From NCBI RefSeq assembly GCF_023065955.2, contig NC_079873.1, positions 7,206,566 through 7,270,565 of the forward strand: a DNA stretch of 64,000 nucleotides, in the 5' to 3' direction. The position numbers were made by a program, and so were the translations under genes. The notes below the pieces were generated by a model. It searched no databases. It saw only the letters and a list, made by a program, of their open reading frames with translations, and had not been told where the DNA came from. Shown piece after piece: positions 24,379 through 36,005 of the stretch (position 1 is its first letter; each line of letters opens with the position of its first letter). This stretch comes from Ursus arctos. Its lineage: Eukaryota > Chordata > Mammalia > Carnivora > Ursidae.

Positions 24379-24572
24379 TAGACGAGAAGAGGCGAGGAGA
24401 AACAAAAAAGAAAGTAGCAGAGTGCATTCTTGGTACAAAGGGCAGATTAGGTTTTGCAAAAACTTTTCATGCGTGTGCAGGCACGCACGCATGCTGGATT
24501 TCATGTCCTCTCTAGTTTTTACTGTGGGTTGCAGTTAAAAAAAAAAGAAAAAAGAAAAACACTACTCTAAGT

Positions 24573-24793
24573 CAGGTATTCACCAACTATGGTCTGTAAG
24601 CCATATTCAGCACACACCTATCTGTATAAATAAAGTTTTATTGGCACACTGCCACATTCATTCATTTAGGAATCACCTATGGCTGCTTTCACACTACAAC
24701 ACTGGGCAGAGCTGAGCTGTTGCAACAGAAACTGTACGGCAAAGCCTAAAATATTTATTATCTGGCCCTTTGTAGAAAAAGCTTGCCAACTTA
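24573..24793 (+). mobile_element. hAT-type DNA transposon (TGGCAAACT family)
   Basis: CAGGTATTCACCAACTATGG, then ATAAATAAAGTTTTATTGGC, GGCTGCTTTCACACTACAAC and AAAGCCTAAAATATTTATTA. It ends GCTTGCCAACTT and has the same orientation as the copy at 10146. Confidence 0.8.
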
Positions 24794-24922
24794 AGTGATT
24801 CTGATCAAACAGCCCTGATCTGAACCACGCTCTGGGAAACACTATCCTATTTGCTACAGCACTTAAATCAGACACCGAGCATTTAGCAAAATACTAATTT
24901 TGTCCTTAGAAAACACTTTTTT

Positions 24923-25121
24923 GGGGTGCCTGGGTGGCACAGCCGTTAAGCGTCTGCCTTCGGCTCAGGGCGTGATCCCGGCGTTCTGGGATCGAGCCCC
25001 ACATCAGGCTCCTCCACTAGGAGCCTGCTTCTTCCTCTCCCACTTCCCCTGCTTGTGTTCCCTCTCTCGCTGGCTGTCTCTATCTCTGTCAAATAAATAA
25101 ATAAAATCTTTGAAAAAAAAA
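24923..25121 (+). mobile_element. Can-SINE, plus strand
   Basis: GGGGTGCCTGGGTGGCACAG head, full body, AATAAA repeats and A tail. Perfect 15-bp target-site duplication AGAAAACACTTTTTT at 24908-24922 and 25122-25136. Antisense to MID1. Confidence 0.97.
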
Positions 25122-26565
25122 AGAAAACACTTTTTTATATACTATTTTAAAAATCTGACAAGACAAATAAAATTTGATTTTTGAAAAGAAACACAGGATA
25201 CTGGCACATAAGAAGATTCTTTATATGTATGTGTTATTGCTGCGGGAGACATTTTTCCAAGTCGGCCCTGTTCTTTTTTTCCTTTGGGAAGTGTTGATTG
25301 CACATTGTAATTTCAGGAATTCACTCCATACTCATCATGGAAATAGCCTGCTGGTTGAATCTCCTTTCAGTGTGGACATAGGCCTATATATACCAATTTA
25401 TTTGTTGCTTATTTTACCTCACACGTACTTTAAAAAGTAGCCCTTCATTTTTCTTTAAATGCATTTTAAATGCTTTTAATATATGTGCTTTTACAGCTAT
25501 TGTAGGATTCCCACTCCCAAATTGTTATGTCCTAACAACTGATCCTGTCATCACAAGTCTCTGCATTGCCAATGAGGCCTGATGTGGCGTTTTTCTACAA
25601 GGCTCTAGAAAAGCCTGAACGCGTAGTCCAGTTAATTATCTTAAATTTTGGAGATTTAGAGTGCATAAAAGCAGTGAAGAGAAGGGACCCTTTTTCTCTG
25701 TGGCTACAGCCTTCTACCATCGATCTGCGTCTGAACATAAAACACATCATTTACTCAGTCTGGAGTTTGCTGCCAGCTTTTCGTGCATTGACATGAAATT
25801 TATCTCCTACTACTGAAGAGATAAGACAATTCTTTCCCAGGGAGTCTCATGGCTTGAGACTCTCCAGTCCCTCCAAGGAGAAAGGCTGCCGAGCTATTTC
25901 TTTCAAAGCCAGCACAACGGTCCGCGAGCAAGCAACACCAGTATGGACCAATGGGTCCCAACCCTGCCTACATGGCAAGCCCCCAGCTGGAGGATCTGCG
26001 GTGAGTCTGCTGCCACCAGGTCTAACGGCCTCGTGATCCACACCAGAGACGTGTGGCGGCCGAAGTCATAAGGTGGATGAAATTCACCGCCGTGATCCCC
26101 ACGGTTCTGCCAGGTCCTCCTCCAGCTCCCCACACTGGGCACCAAGTCCGTACTTGCCCTCCCTGCCCAGCGCCTGAGCTTCCCAGCGTGTTGGTACTCA
26201 CGCTCTTCTCTTCTTCAAAATGAATCTCTGACACCACGTGCCCTGGCCAGGGACTCAGTCACCGTGGATTCCGAGCTTTGGGATCCACTAGTCTCTGGTG
26301 ATGTGCCAAACCAGTAACTCACGAGAAAGCCAAACCGGGCCTCATCTTTCAAACCAAGTAACGTTTGCTTTTTAAGTCTGCCTTCTGAGCTAATGTTCCC
26401 AAACAAGTGTGCACTTTTTAAAAAATGATAAATTTCAAACACACAGACGATTTTTAAAGTCATGTGATCAACTTCCCTGTGCACAGTCCCAGCTTTACCA
26501 AATCTCAATATTTTCATCATATTAGCGTAAAAGATTTCTCAAAAGGAAGTAAAATATTGATAGCA

Positions 26566-26760
26566 GGGGCGCCTGGGTGGCACAGCGGTTAAGCGTCTGC
26601 CTTCGGCTCAGGGCGTGATCCCGGCGTTCTGGGATCGAGCCCCACATCAGGCTCCTCCGCTATGAGCCTGCTTCTTCCTCTCCCACTCCCCCTGCTTGTG
26701 TTCCCTCTCTCCCTGGCTGTCTCTATCTCTGTCGAATAAATAAATAAAATCTTAAAAAAA
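26566..26760 (+). mobile_element. Can-SINE, plus strand
   Basis: Full-length young-type SINEC starting GGGGCGCCTGGGTGGCACAG and ending in AATAAATAAATAAAATC plus A's. ATATTGATAGCA on the left and ATTATTGATAGCA on the right form the target-site duplication. Antisense to MID1. Confidence 0.96.
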
Positions 26761-27049
26761 TATATTATTGATAGCATGGAAGCCCTGTGTGTCCCTCCCT
26801 AACTTCATTCAAGTCCTTCTCCAGAGGAAAACACCTTTTTGAACTCAGGGCGGATCACTCCCATGTACGTATGCATGCCTAAACATCATATGGGAGTTTT
26901 TGGTAGTTTATCGAGTTTTATATAACAAGTCTCACTCCAGGCAAAGCATTGTAAAGCTTGTTTATATAAATTTGTGATTTGTCCCTACGAATACATATCA
27001 CCCTGGTTCATTAATTTTAACTTTTGAAGACTGTTCCATTATATAAATA

Positions 27050-28250
27050 TAGAACTGTCTTACAAACAGCTTTATTGCAATATAATTAACATACAACAAA
27101 CTGTATATATTTAAAGTGCAAATCTGGCAAGTGTTCAAATACATGTAAACCCATAAGATAATGAGCACATAGACCATGCCTCCATTTTCCTCCTGCCCTT
27201 GGTAACTCATCCCAGTCCCCCCTTCCCCACTCCCTGTCACTCATCCCTAAGCAACCACTGATTTGTCTTCTGTCACCTCAGATTATTAGAAAGTGCTGTT
27301 TCTAAACTTCCATATGAACGTAGTCATGCAGTATGTACTATTTTCCGTCTGGCTTCTTTCACTCACCATAATTTACTGAGATTCATCCACGTTGTTCCAT
27401 GTATCAGTAGCTCGTTCTTTTTGTTGGTGAATAGTATGGATGTGCCCCAAATTGTTTATCTGTTTATCTGCTGATGGACATTTGAGTCATTTCCAGTCTG
27501 GGGCTATTACTTTTGCCATTCCCATGAAAATCCATGTACGTGTCCTATAGGGACATATGCTTTCATTTCTCTTGGCAAACGCTTAGAATGGCTGGATCAT
27601 ATGGTAAGTGTATGTTTAACTACTTAAGAAACTGTCAGTTTTTCAAAATGCAGTTTTATTCTTATAAACAGCGTGTGAGCCTTCCAGTCCCTCCATGTTC
27701 TCGACAACACTTGGTATGGTCCATCTTTTTCATCTTAACTAGGTAAGTAGGGTATCTCCTTGAGGTTCTAATTTGCCTTACTGACTTTTCTTAACAACTA
27801 ATGATTGTGAACATCTTTCCATGTGCTTATTTGCCATCCATATGCCTTCCTTGGTAAAGTGCCTATTCGAATCTTTTACCCATTCTGGTAAAGGTGTTGT
27901 TTGTTTCCTTGCTAATGAGTTTTGAGAATTTGTTATACACCTGCATACAAATACTTTTCTATTTAGATAAATACTTTATAAATACTTGTCTCCAACCTGT
28001 GGCTTGTCTTTACATTCTCTTAACAGTGCCTTTTAGAGAAAAGTTCTTACTTTTGATGAAATATCATTACCTGTTTAATTTATAGTATTTCTTTGATGTT
28101 TTCAATATTGTATATGAACAATCTTTGCCCAACTCAAGGTTCACCAAGATTTCCTCCCATGTTTTCTTCTAGAAGTTTTATCCTTTTGTCTTTCAGATTA
28201 GGAATATCCGTTTAGATTTAATTTTTGTCTATGGCGTGAAATATGGCTTG
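27050..28250 (-). mobile_element. LINE-1 3' region, antisense, old
   Basis: In reverse orientation it runs from the 3' UTR (TTTATTGCAATATAATTAAC) into the end of ORF2. Recognisable segments include GATTCATCCACGTTGTTCCA, CTGATGGACATTTGAGTCAT, ATTTCTCTTGGCAAACGC, TCATATGGTAAGTGTATG and TTTTCTTCTAGAAGTTTTAT. ORF2 is heavily decayed. Confidence 0.85.
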
Positions 28251-29353
28251 AATTTCATATTCTTACGTGCAGAATAGTGTCTCCTACGTGAAGGCTGAAA
28301 CTCAGTTTCCAAACTCCCCCCGACGCTGAGCTGCCTTTGTAGTTTCAGTGTCTACATTTTATCTCCCAAACTGCTATTGTGTTATTTTCACATTTCTTTC
28401 TTTCTGATTTTATATCCTTTTGTGGCTTCACAAGTTTTTGCTCTTTTAAAACAGAAGTTATCCCTTCATTATCGCTTTAAACATCTTTTTAATATTTTCC
28501 CATACAATGAATTTCACCTGGGGTAAGATGATGTCTGTGTTGATTTTGCGAGCTATAGTTTCAGAAATGCAAGATTTCTTTATATGCTTCAGCACTGCAG
28601 CTTGAGTTTCAGATGTAAAGGGAAGAATTCATTCATAACCTTTTGCTCCCTCACCCTCCTGACTTAGCCCCCTCCCATTCCCTCTGGATACTGGTATTAC
28701 CATCAGTTTTCCTCACCTCCCTCACCCTTGGGGGGTCCTCATTCAGGGATCCTCTGAATTTCTGAGGCTTCTCTTTTGCACAGGCATCGGTAATAGTGCA
28801 GAGCCAGGCTCCAACCCAACAACAGACTCGTTCCAGACTCCCGGGCCCGAAATCGCTGAACACTATGACCCGAGGCAGAGGTTGGCAATAATCTTTTTCA
28901 GTGCCTTTTAATGAACTGAGAAGCCTTATATGGCCCGTGGCATTAACCAACGAGTCCGATTTTAGTTGCCCATACCATCTGGACCACTTCTAGCCCCTTT
29001 ATCCCCAGGCTTTGAGAACTCTTTATCCGTTGGAGTTGAAGGCGTTGCTGCTTTGGTCTTTTCCAGACCAAGTCCCACTCCTGTGTTTTCGCCACAATCG
29101 CAGCTTTGCAGGTTTGTACCATTTCCGGCCCATGGAGACCTTTACCTTGTTTTGGGTCCCGCTGGGTCTGCTTTCCTATTTCACTGTGTTCTCTTGTCAC
29201 TGACACACGTTCGGGGTGGAGCGGGTGCACCAAAGCACACCCCCCACGCATCACCACGGCCAGAACTGCAGACACCCCTTCACTACTTTGATCGAGCTCA
29301 TGAGAGAGACCCTCATGCTGGGAAGTTAAGCATGGGAAAGGCATGCTGGCCAA

Positions 29354-29825
29354 GCTGAATACGGGCCCCCAAAGATGCTCCCATCCTAATCCCAGGAGTT
29401 TTTAAACTATGGCGCTTTACATGATAAGAAGGGATGTTGCAGAGGTGATGAAGGTAAGGCTCTTGAGAGAGGGGGGTATTATCCCGGATGATCTGGGTGA
29501 TCCCGGTGTAGTTAGAAGGGTCCTTAGAGGAGAGAGCCAGAGAGAACTGTGTCAGAGAAAGAGATATGATGAGGGTAGCAAAGGTCAGAGTGATGTGATA
29601 AAGAAACCAGGAGCCAAGGAACGCCGGTGGCCTCTAAAAGCCAGAAAAGGCAACAAGTGGATTCTGCCCTAGAGCCTCCGGAAAGAAACAGCACTGCCGA
29701 AACCTTGACTTTAAGCCCAGTGAGACTGACTTTGGACTCCCGACCTCCGGAAGGTCAGGAACTAAATCCGTGTTGTTTTGAGCCACCCAGTCTGCGGTAC
29801 CTTGTTACAGCAGTGATACAAAACG
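29354..29825 (+). repeat. MLT1-type solo LTR (ERVL-MaLR)
   Basis: The order GGGCCCCCAAAGATGCTCCC, ATCCTAATCCCAGGAG, GAGCCAAGGAACGCCGGTGG, AACCTTGACTTTAAGCCC, GAGCCACCCAGTCTGCGGTA and TTGTTACAGCAGTGATACA is the characteristic MLT1 LTR from 5' to 3'. No internal retroviral genes are attached. Confidence 0.88.
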
Positions 29826-31094
29826 AACGATATGAGTGTCGAGAGCGGGTGCCTTCACCATGGAAAGGCAACAAATCCCCTCCTACACGCATATGAATGA
29901 ATTGTAGCTGTATTTCGGGCAATCGTGTATCTGAGGACCTGGAAGATGTCAGGTATTAAGAGATGTACGCACGTGGTGCATGATAACGGGAGAGGAAAAA
30001 CGTGCCGTGAGGATTCCAGGCTGACACTCAGTGCTCTTCGAAATCGTACAATTTGGTGGTGGGGAAAAGTCACTTCTCGACACATTTGAGCCCGTTCTTG
30101 GCCAGCGAGTGACTTCATACTAATTTGTTAGTTCACTGTAACAGCTTCCAGGGCTATTGGATTTGACTTTACTTTTCTGATCACCATCACAATTTACATG
30201 CATAGATATTTTTCAACTTACACAGACAAAGTAATCTAAAATATTATGCAGTATTGAAAGTACCTTTTAAATGTGGTAGAAAACAGAGAAGAGCACATAT
30301 ATTAGCTATTGGAACCTCTGTGTACCACTTAATGGTTGCTAATTTAATTATACATATTTCATTAAAGCACGGTTATGAGTAGTAATAAAGAACTTCATGA
30401 ATTTATTGGATCTTGAATGAATGTTTCTATTTTTAAAATATTTACAAAATTACCTTTTGAGGGTGGCAAAGAAATGAGTAAAATAAAATGGATCCCAAGT
30501 AGTTCAATAATAACCATAGGAATTTTAAAGATACAAACATTAGAAAAGAATTACTATTAATATATCCCCAAAGGGATATATGATATAGTGAAACTATAGT
30601 AGTTTTGCCACCATGACATTATATCTGTCTGAATTCGCTCGAGGGCATGGGAAAATACTTTGCAATTTCTATATAAAGTCTGACTCGCTGAAACATTTAT
30701 TTAATACTGTGCTAATTGCCAGGATATAGCGATAAATATGAAATGAACTCCTGCTCTGTGGAACCCACCTTCTCATAGAGAAGAAAGATGAAAACAATGG
30801 CTATAATAGACCAGAGCTCCATGCTGCCCCCTGGAGTTCAGTAATGGAGGAGAGGTAATGTAATGTAATCCTTTTATTACAGATGTGCATAGGAGATGGT
30901 GATAATACAAAGAAAGGGGTGGAGAAGAAAATGGCCAACCAGGGGCCTTTGAGCTCCGTCTCAAAGACAAGAGGAGATTACGGAAAATACAGAAAAGGGG
31001 GGGGGGTATTCGATATTTCCTAAGCTATTGAAGGGCATGGGAATATGATGTTTTCTCCAGGTAGGGAATATGAAATCGTCTACCCTAGAAATCA

Positions 31095-31205
<111 letters not shown>

Positions 31206-32934
31206 CTACAGGATAGATAGAAGAGTAAGCGTTTATATGGCCTTTGTTTTCAGTTACATGCTCTTTAATGTCGACTACTATGTTTCTGGTAATCACTAAA
31301 AAAGATATTTTAAATGTTAACTCTTCTTCCAGTTATACAGAGATGGAAAATATAGGACTTACATGTCCGCTCCCTATCTTGCACCCTTGGAGAACACTAT
31401 TATCATTGGCAGCAGTCTTTTCTACTAAGCCATAACTTGCCCTTCCTTAAGGAAGAATCTTCCCAACATATATGTAGCTATTACCAATTAGTTGGAAATT
31501 GACACTTGAAATATATTTGTGACTCCTGCTTTTATATCTTGAAAGAAAGTGTAATTTTGGCCTATTAAAAAAAAGTGAGTTAAAAAAATAATATTATTCC
31601 TTTATGGAGACAAGATTACTATCGATGTCCATTGAACAAATTTTCCAAAAGCAAGGTAGCAAGATTTTATCACATTTACTTAACTTTTCTTTTAAATACA
31701 GACATTGACTTTGTATTTCATCACTATGAAAACATCAAAAAAGAAAAAGAATGGTTGACCATTTTATTAATCTTAGGACATAATTTAAAATTTTACTTCT
31801 GGTATACTTCCGAAAGACCGAGGTTCTAAAATGAACACATGCCATTCTCCAGGAAAGGTAGATGATTCTAGAATGGCTTGTATTTGAAGTTTTTAAGACT
31901 CATTATATGCAAGGGAGGGTGACAATTAGCTCATTCTTGGCAACTGGGCTTGGGAAATACTCTGCACATGTTATTTCCTCCACCTCATGACAATTCCCAA
32001 ATGCTTATTCGCAAACAGAGACCCAAAAATCACAGCTGTGGGAAATGGAGAGAGCATGCATGAGTTTTATGATTTTAACACAGCACAGAAGTTGCAGTGT
32101 TACAGAGAATGACAATAGCATCATTGATTACTCTAGCATATCTCAGGGAGGAGACATGGCCCAGTCATTAAGCCCTTTTGATTTGAGATACTTCATTTAA
32201 CTGCAGTAATTCCATTCTCTCTGAATGACATAGACTGGAAGTAGGGTCAGAAGTTCAGGATAAAAATCCACTGATGGCTGCTCAGAGAAATCATGTCCTG
32301 TTTCCAGCGGCCAAGATTCCTTGAGTTTTATTCCTGATCTTGATAAGACACAGCAGAGAGACTACTCAAGACATCTTATTGAGAAGATGATGGTCACTGG
32401 CCATCTGCAGCAAACCGCAAGATCAGGTCCTATGTCAGGTTAGCACACAGACGTGTTTGCTAAGTGTTTAATGAACAAAAAAATTCATAAGATGCATTGA
32501 TGGGCAAGTACAGAATGTGGAACTCAGGCTAATATTTCAAGGAAGTTCATCACCGGGCTCAATTTCTCTTACCTTTACTTTCATGTTGTCATTTCTAGTT
32601 CCCCTTGAGGATTCCCAAATAAACTTAGCTATCTGTGGACATATTTACTTGAAAGGCCACTACTCACAAGAAATTTCTTGTCTTTCCCTTTGAGTTCAAA
32701 GGGAACTAAGTTTAATAACTGACCACAACCGAGCTGTGAGAAGGATGGAATCATATAGAAACCAGGGGCACATTACGATGGAGAAAGTGAAACTTCTGGA
32801 AATTGGCACCTGACACTTGAAAAGTATCTTCTAGAATGAGCCCTAAGAGCGAAATTGTACTTGAGCATACAATCAAGGTAAATCTAATAGGACGTAAGAT
32901 CCATGAGGGCAGGGATCTTTGGCTGTTGTATGAA

Positions 32935-33440
32935 ATAAGGCAACTCTCCCAAGTCTTTTCATTTTCTTGGTGACGCCGTTGTTTTTTTTTTTTTTTAAGT
33001 TTTTATTTATTTAAGTAATCTCTACACCCCACATGGGGCTCGAACTCACAACCCCAAGATCGAGAGTTGCATGCTCTTCCAACTGAGCCAGCCAGGCACC
33101 TCTTGATGATGCCCTTATTAGCACGAAAGTTTTTAATTTTGATAGAGTCCAATTTACCTATTTTTCTATTGTTGTTTGTGCTTTTGGTGTCATAGCTAAG
33201 CAACCTAATCCAAGGTCATGGAGATTCACACGTCTGCGTTCCTCTAGAAGTTTTATCTCTTACCTTTGGGTCTTTGAGCCATTTTGAGTTAAGTTTTGTG
33301 CGTGTGGTGCAAAGTAGGGTCCAGCTGTGTCTTTTTACTTATGGATAGCCGGTTGCCTAAGCACCATTTATGGAAGACACAACTCTTTCCTTCATTGAAG
33401 TGTCTTAGCACTTGCATCGAAAATCAATTGAACGTATCAC
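32935..33440 (-). mobile_element. LINE-1 ORF2-region relic, antisense, interrupted by a SINE
   Basis: Antisense L1 segments AAAGTTTTTAATTTTGATAG, GGTGTCATAGCTAAGCAACC, TAATCCAAGGTCATGGAG, GAGCCATTTTGAGTTAAG and ATCGAAAATCAATTGAAC follow the expected order. A SINE at 32983-33102 breaks it near the start. Confidence 0.82.
32983..33102 (-). mobile_element. Short older Can-SINE, minus strand
   Basis: Poly(T), AAGTAATCTCTACACCCCAC, ATGGGGCTCGAACTCACAAC and CAACTGAGCCAGCCAGGCACC mark a short tRNA-related SINEC form without the CT-rich middle. Flanks TCTTGGTGACGCCGTT and TCTTGATGATGCCCTT are a diverged target-site duplication within L1 sequence. Confidence 0.85.
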
Positions 33441-33559
33441 GAAGTCCTCAGGTTTCAATGTTGTTGCTAACATATTCTGTGCTGAATGATATTCTGGCTT
33501 TGAGTAAACCTGACCCAACCCCACCAGGAGTTCTAGAGTAGGTGCCAGGAAATGTGGTG

Positions 33560-33720
33560 TGGAGTACCAGCTCTACTCACTTGCAGGAGGATGAGGTTGG
33601 GAAAATATCCATTTCTAAGTTCTCCTATTTTGTAAAATGAGGTGAATAATATCTGCTGTCTCAGCCATGTGGGTTATTGTGGGTAAATACGTGAAATAGT
33701 ATATGAGGAATTAGTAACAC
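33560..33720 (+). repeat. MIR SINE, diverged
   Basis: CCAGCTCTACTCACTTGCAG, TTTTGTAAAATGAGGTGAAT and the ATAGTATATGAGGAATTAGT-like 3' part keep the sense MIR order. Confidence 0.5.
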
Positions 33721-35179
33721 TATGACGTCATAGACAAATCTGAGGTGGTATTGTCTGTATTGAGAAGTAGTTTTGTTAATAGACTACGATTTAGTTTGGG
33801 ATCCATTTCACTCCGAGGATCACTGGGATTTGGGTTACTCTATGGTAGGAAGAGTGTCCCAGTTGCCATCATAACATGGGGTTCCATTTAATCCCAATCC
33901 TGACCATTTGAGATTTATGATGGATAGATTTGTTTTACAAAAAAAGTAGACCGAAATCTACTTTGTTGAGCCAAATATGTTTTGAGAAAGCTGATACCAC
34001 AACCACCATGGTCCCAAAATATAAATTCCCAGAAATTTGGAAACATGATCTGTTCATTTTCGGCCAAGTATTTTCCTTAGATCTTTCAAAAAACACAGAA
34101 TTGACTTTCCTTTGAAATCAGGAAAGTTGAATCTCTTCTTACACTTTGATGAAGCTTCCAAATTTTTGGTAACTCTAGCATTCTTAAATTCCAAAAGGTA
34201 CAATAAAATAAGTTGAATGCTATCCTATATTTCTAAAATTCTTCCACTACAAAGAAGTTTTCCACAGTTTTGCTGTTTTATATGTCACTTAAAAGAAGCT
34301 AATGGTTTGACTGGACTTCACTTCTTCTATGGGCTATTCAACCAAATGAGTGAAGGGCTTATCGGCTGCTTGCAGTGTGTTCAGGTGTTTCTAGTTCCCA
34401 GGTTTGCTCTGGAAGCGGGCAGCTCCTGGTCATGATTTCAGCTTTCAACTTCAGATTCAGATCTTTTGATTCAGAATCACTAAGGCTAATGGAAGTGCTT
34501 TGAGTAGAGCCAATCTAAGGATGAAAGAAACAGCCCCCAAACCTTCTTTCATAGACCTCTACTTCCACCTTCTTCGTCCCTAACCTAAAGGCAACAGTGG
34601 GGTGGGCATAATTAGGAATGATGGCCAGTGGTAGGCGACTACTGGATCCCACCTCTGGACCGCACTGGAAAAAGGGCACTTATCCTTCAGTACTCTTGAC
34701 GTTGCAGGACAAAATAGAGCTTAAAATTAGGTCTCTTCCCATTGCAGGCTTCTCACTGCTAGCTTTTTTTCTCATCTCAATTATACTCACATGTAAATGT
34801 CACCTCGGCCCCTCATGACAAGAAACTCAGTTACTTGACCTCATCTGTGTTCTGGCCTCACCCATGTGCTCGGCACGCAACCTCTCTACATCTGGAGTTA
34901 AAACTTCCTTCTCATCCTGAAACGCATCATCCCCCCCCCCCATCATTGTTTCTAGTCCTTGGTACTGACTTCATCTCTTTGCAAAATACTCTAAAGTAAT
35001 TCTTCTCAAGCTAGACCCAATCTCAATTCTGGCAGAATTTCTTTCTTCTTTCAGGTGAATGATCCTATTTTTTAGGCCCTGATGCCTTATCTGACTGTAA
35101 GTGACACAGCCAATGTCATACGCGCTCAGGTCTACTCTTAGGAACTGCTTGCAGCCGTCACTGTGAAAGACCTACATAC

Positions 35180-35440
35180 AACTATTGATTCATTCATCGA
35201 TCTATTCATTTATTCATTCGAATAATAGCAACTGGGTTCCCAGTGTGTCTCAGACAGCATTCCAAGTGCTGGGCAGGCAGGGCGTCCAAGACAGACAAAG
35301 TTCCCACTATCACAGAGTTTACATATAAGCATAGGGGAACAGGCTGAACAAGTCAAGAAACAAAAATTTTGGATCATGACAAGTGCCTAGAGGAAATTAA
35401 ACAGGGTAATGTGACTGAACATGGCTGAGCGTTGGGTCCA
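35180..35440 (+). repeat. Ancient L2/MIR-class repeat
   Basis: ATTCATTTATTCATTCGAAT, then CAGACAGCATTCCAAGTGCT and TTCCCACTATCACAGAGTTT. This is the widespread ancient mammalian repeat pattern. Confidence 0.55.
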
Positions 35441-35804
35441 TTTCATGGGACAGACAAGAATTCTCTGACAAGTCTCTGGAGGAATGAATAGGAACCAGCT
35501 AAAAGACATGGACAAGGTATTTGCTGGCACTCCCAACTCCGCTTTTAATGGGGACCCCCACACAAATTCTACAGTCTAGCTTCATTATTTACAGATTCCA
35601 TATTCGCGATGTGCATACTCACTCCAACTTAAAAATTAATTTGTAACCCCAAATCAATACTTGTGGCCTTTTTGTGTTTGTTTCAGACATGCCCAGAGCA
35701 CAAAAAACACATGAGTCACCCTACTAGCTGAGGTCTGAAGCAGGACACGCTCAGCCTTCTTGCTTCAGCTCTTCTATAATCCAAGGATGGAGACAATAGG
35801 GACA

Positions 35805-36005
35805 GTGCAGTGTGGTCCAAGAAGCTCTGGCTCTCGGGCCAGCTGGACGGGTTTCGAGTCCCAATTCTGGCTCCTGTGAGTGCGTCAGCCTCAGGCAAGT
35901 CACTTAGCACTCTGGAACCTCCTTTCCTCTTTCATAAAACAAAGACAATAGAATCTACCAGGAGGACTGGCTTTCGAGATTTAAGATTATATAATCTGGG
36001 TGAAG
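35805..36005 (+). repeat. MIR SINE
   Basis: GTTTCGAGTCCCAATTCTGG, CAGGCAAGTCACTTAGCACT and CTTTCATAAAACAAAGACAA follow the sense MIR core. Confidence 0.75.

Noticed and set aside
28943..29358. Overlapping open frames on both strands (136 and 130 codons)
   Set aside because: Both strands open through the same GC-rich stretch; neither resembles a known protein. A decayed repeat is possible but not shown.
30560..30583. Short inverted repeat ATATATCCC / GGGATATAT
   Set aside because: Nine-base arms in AT-rich DNA are expected by chance in a window of this size.
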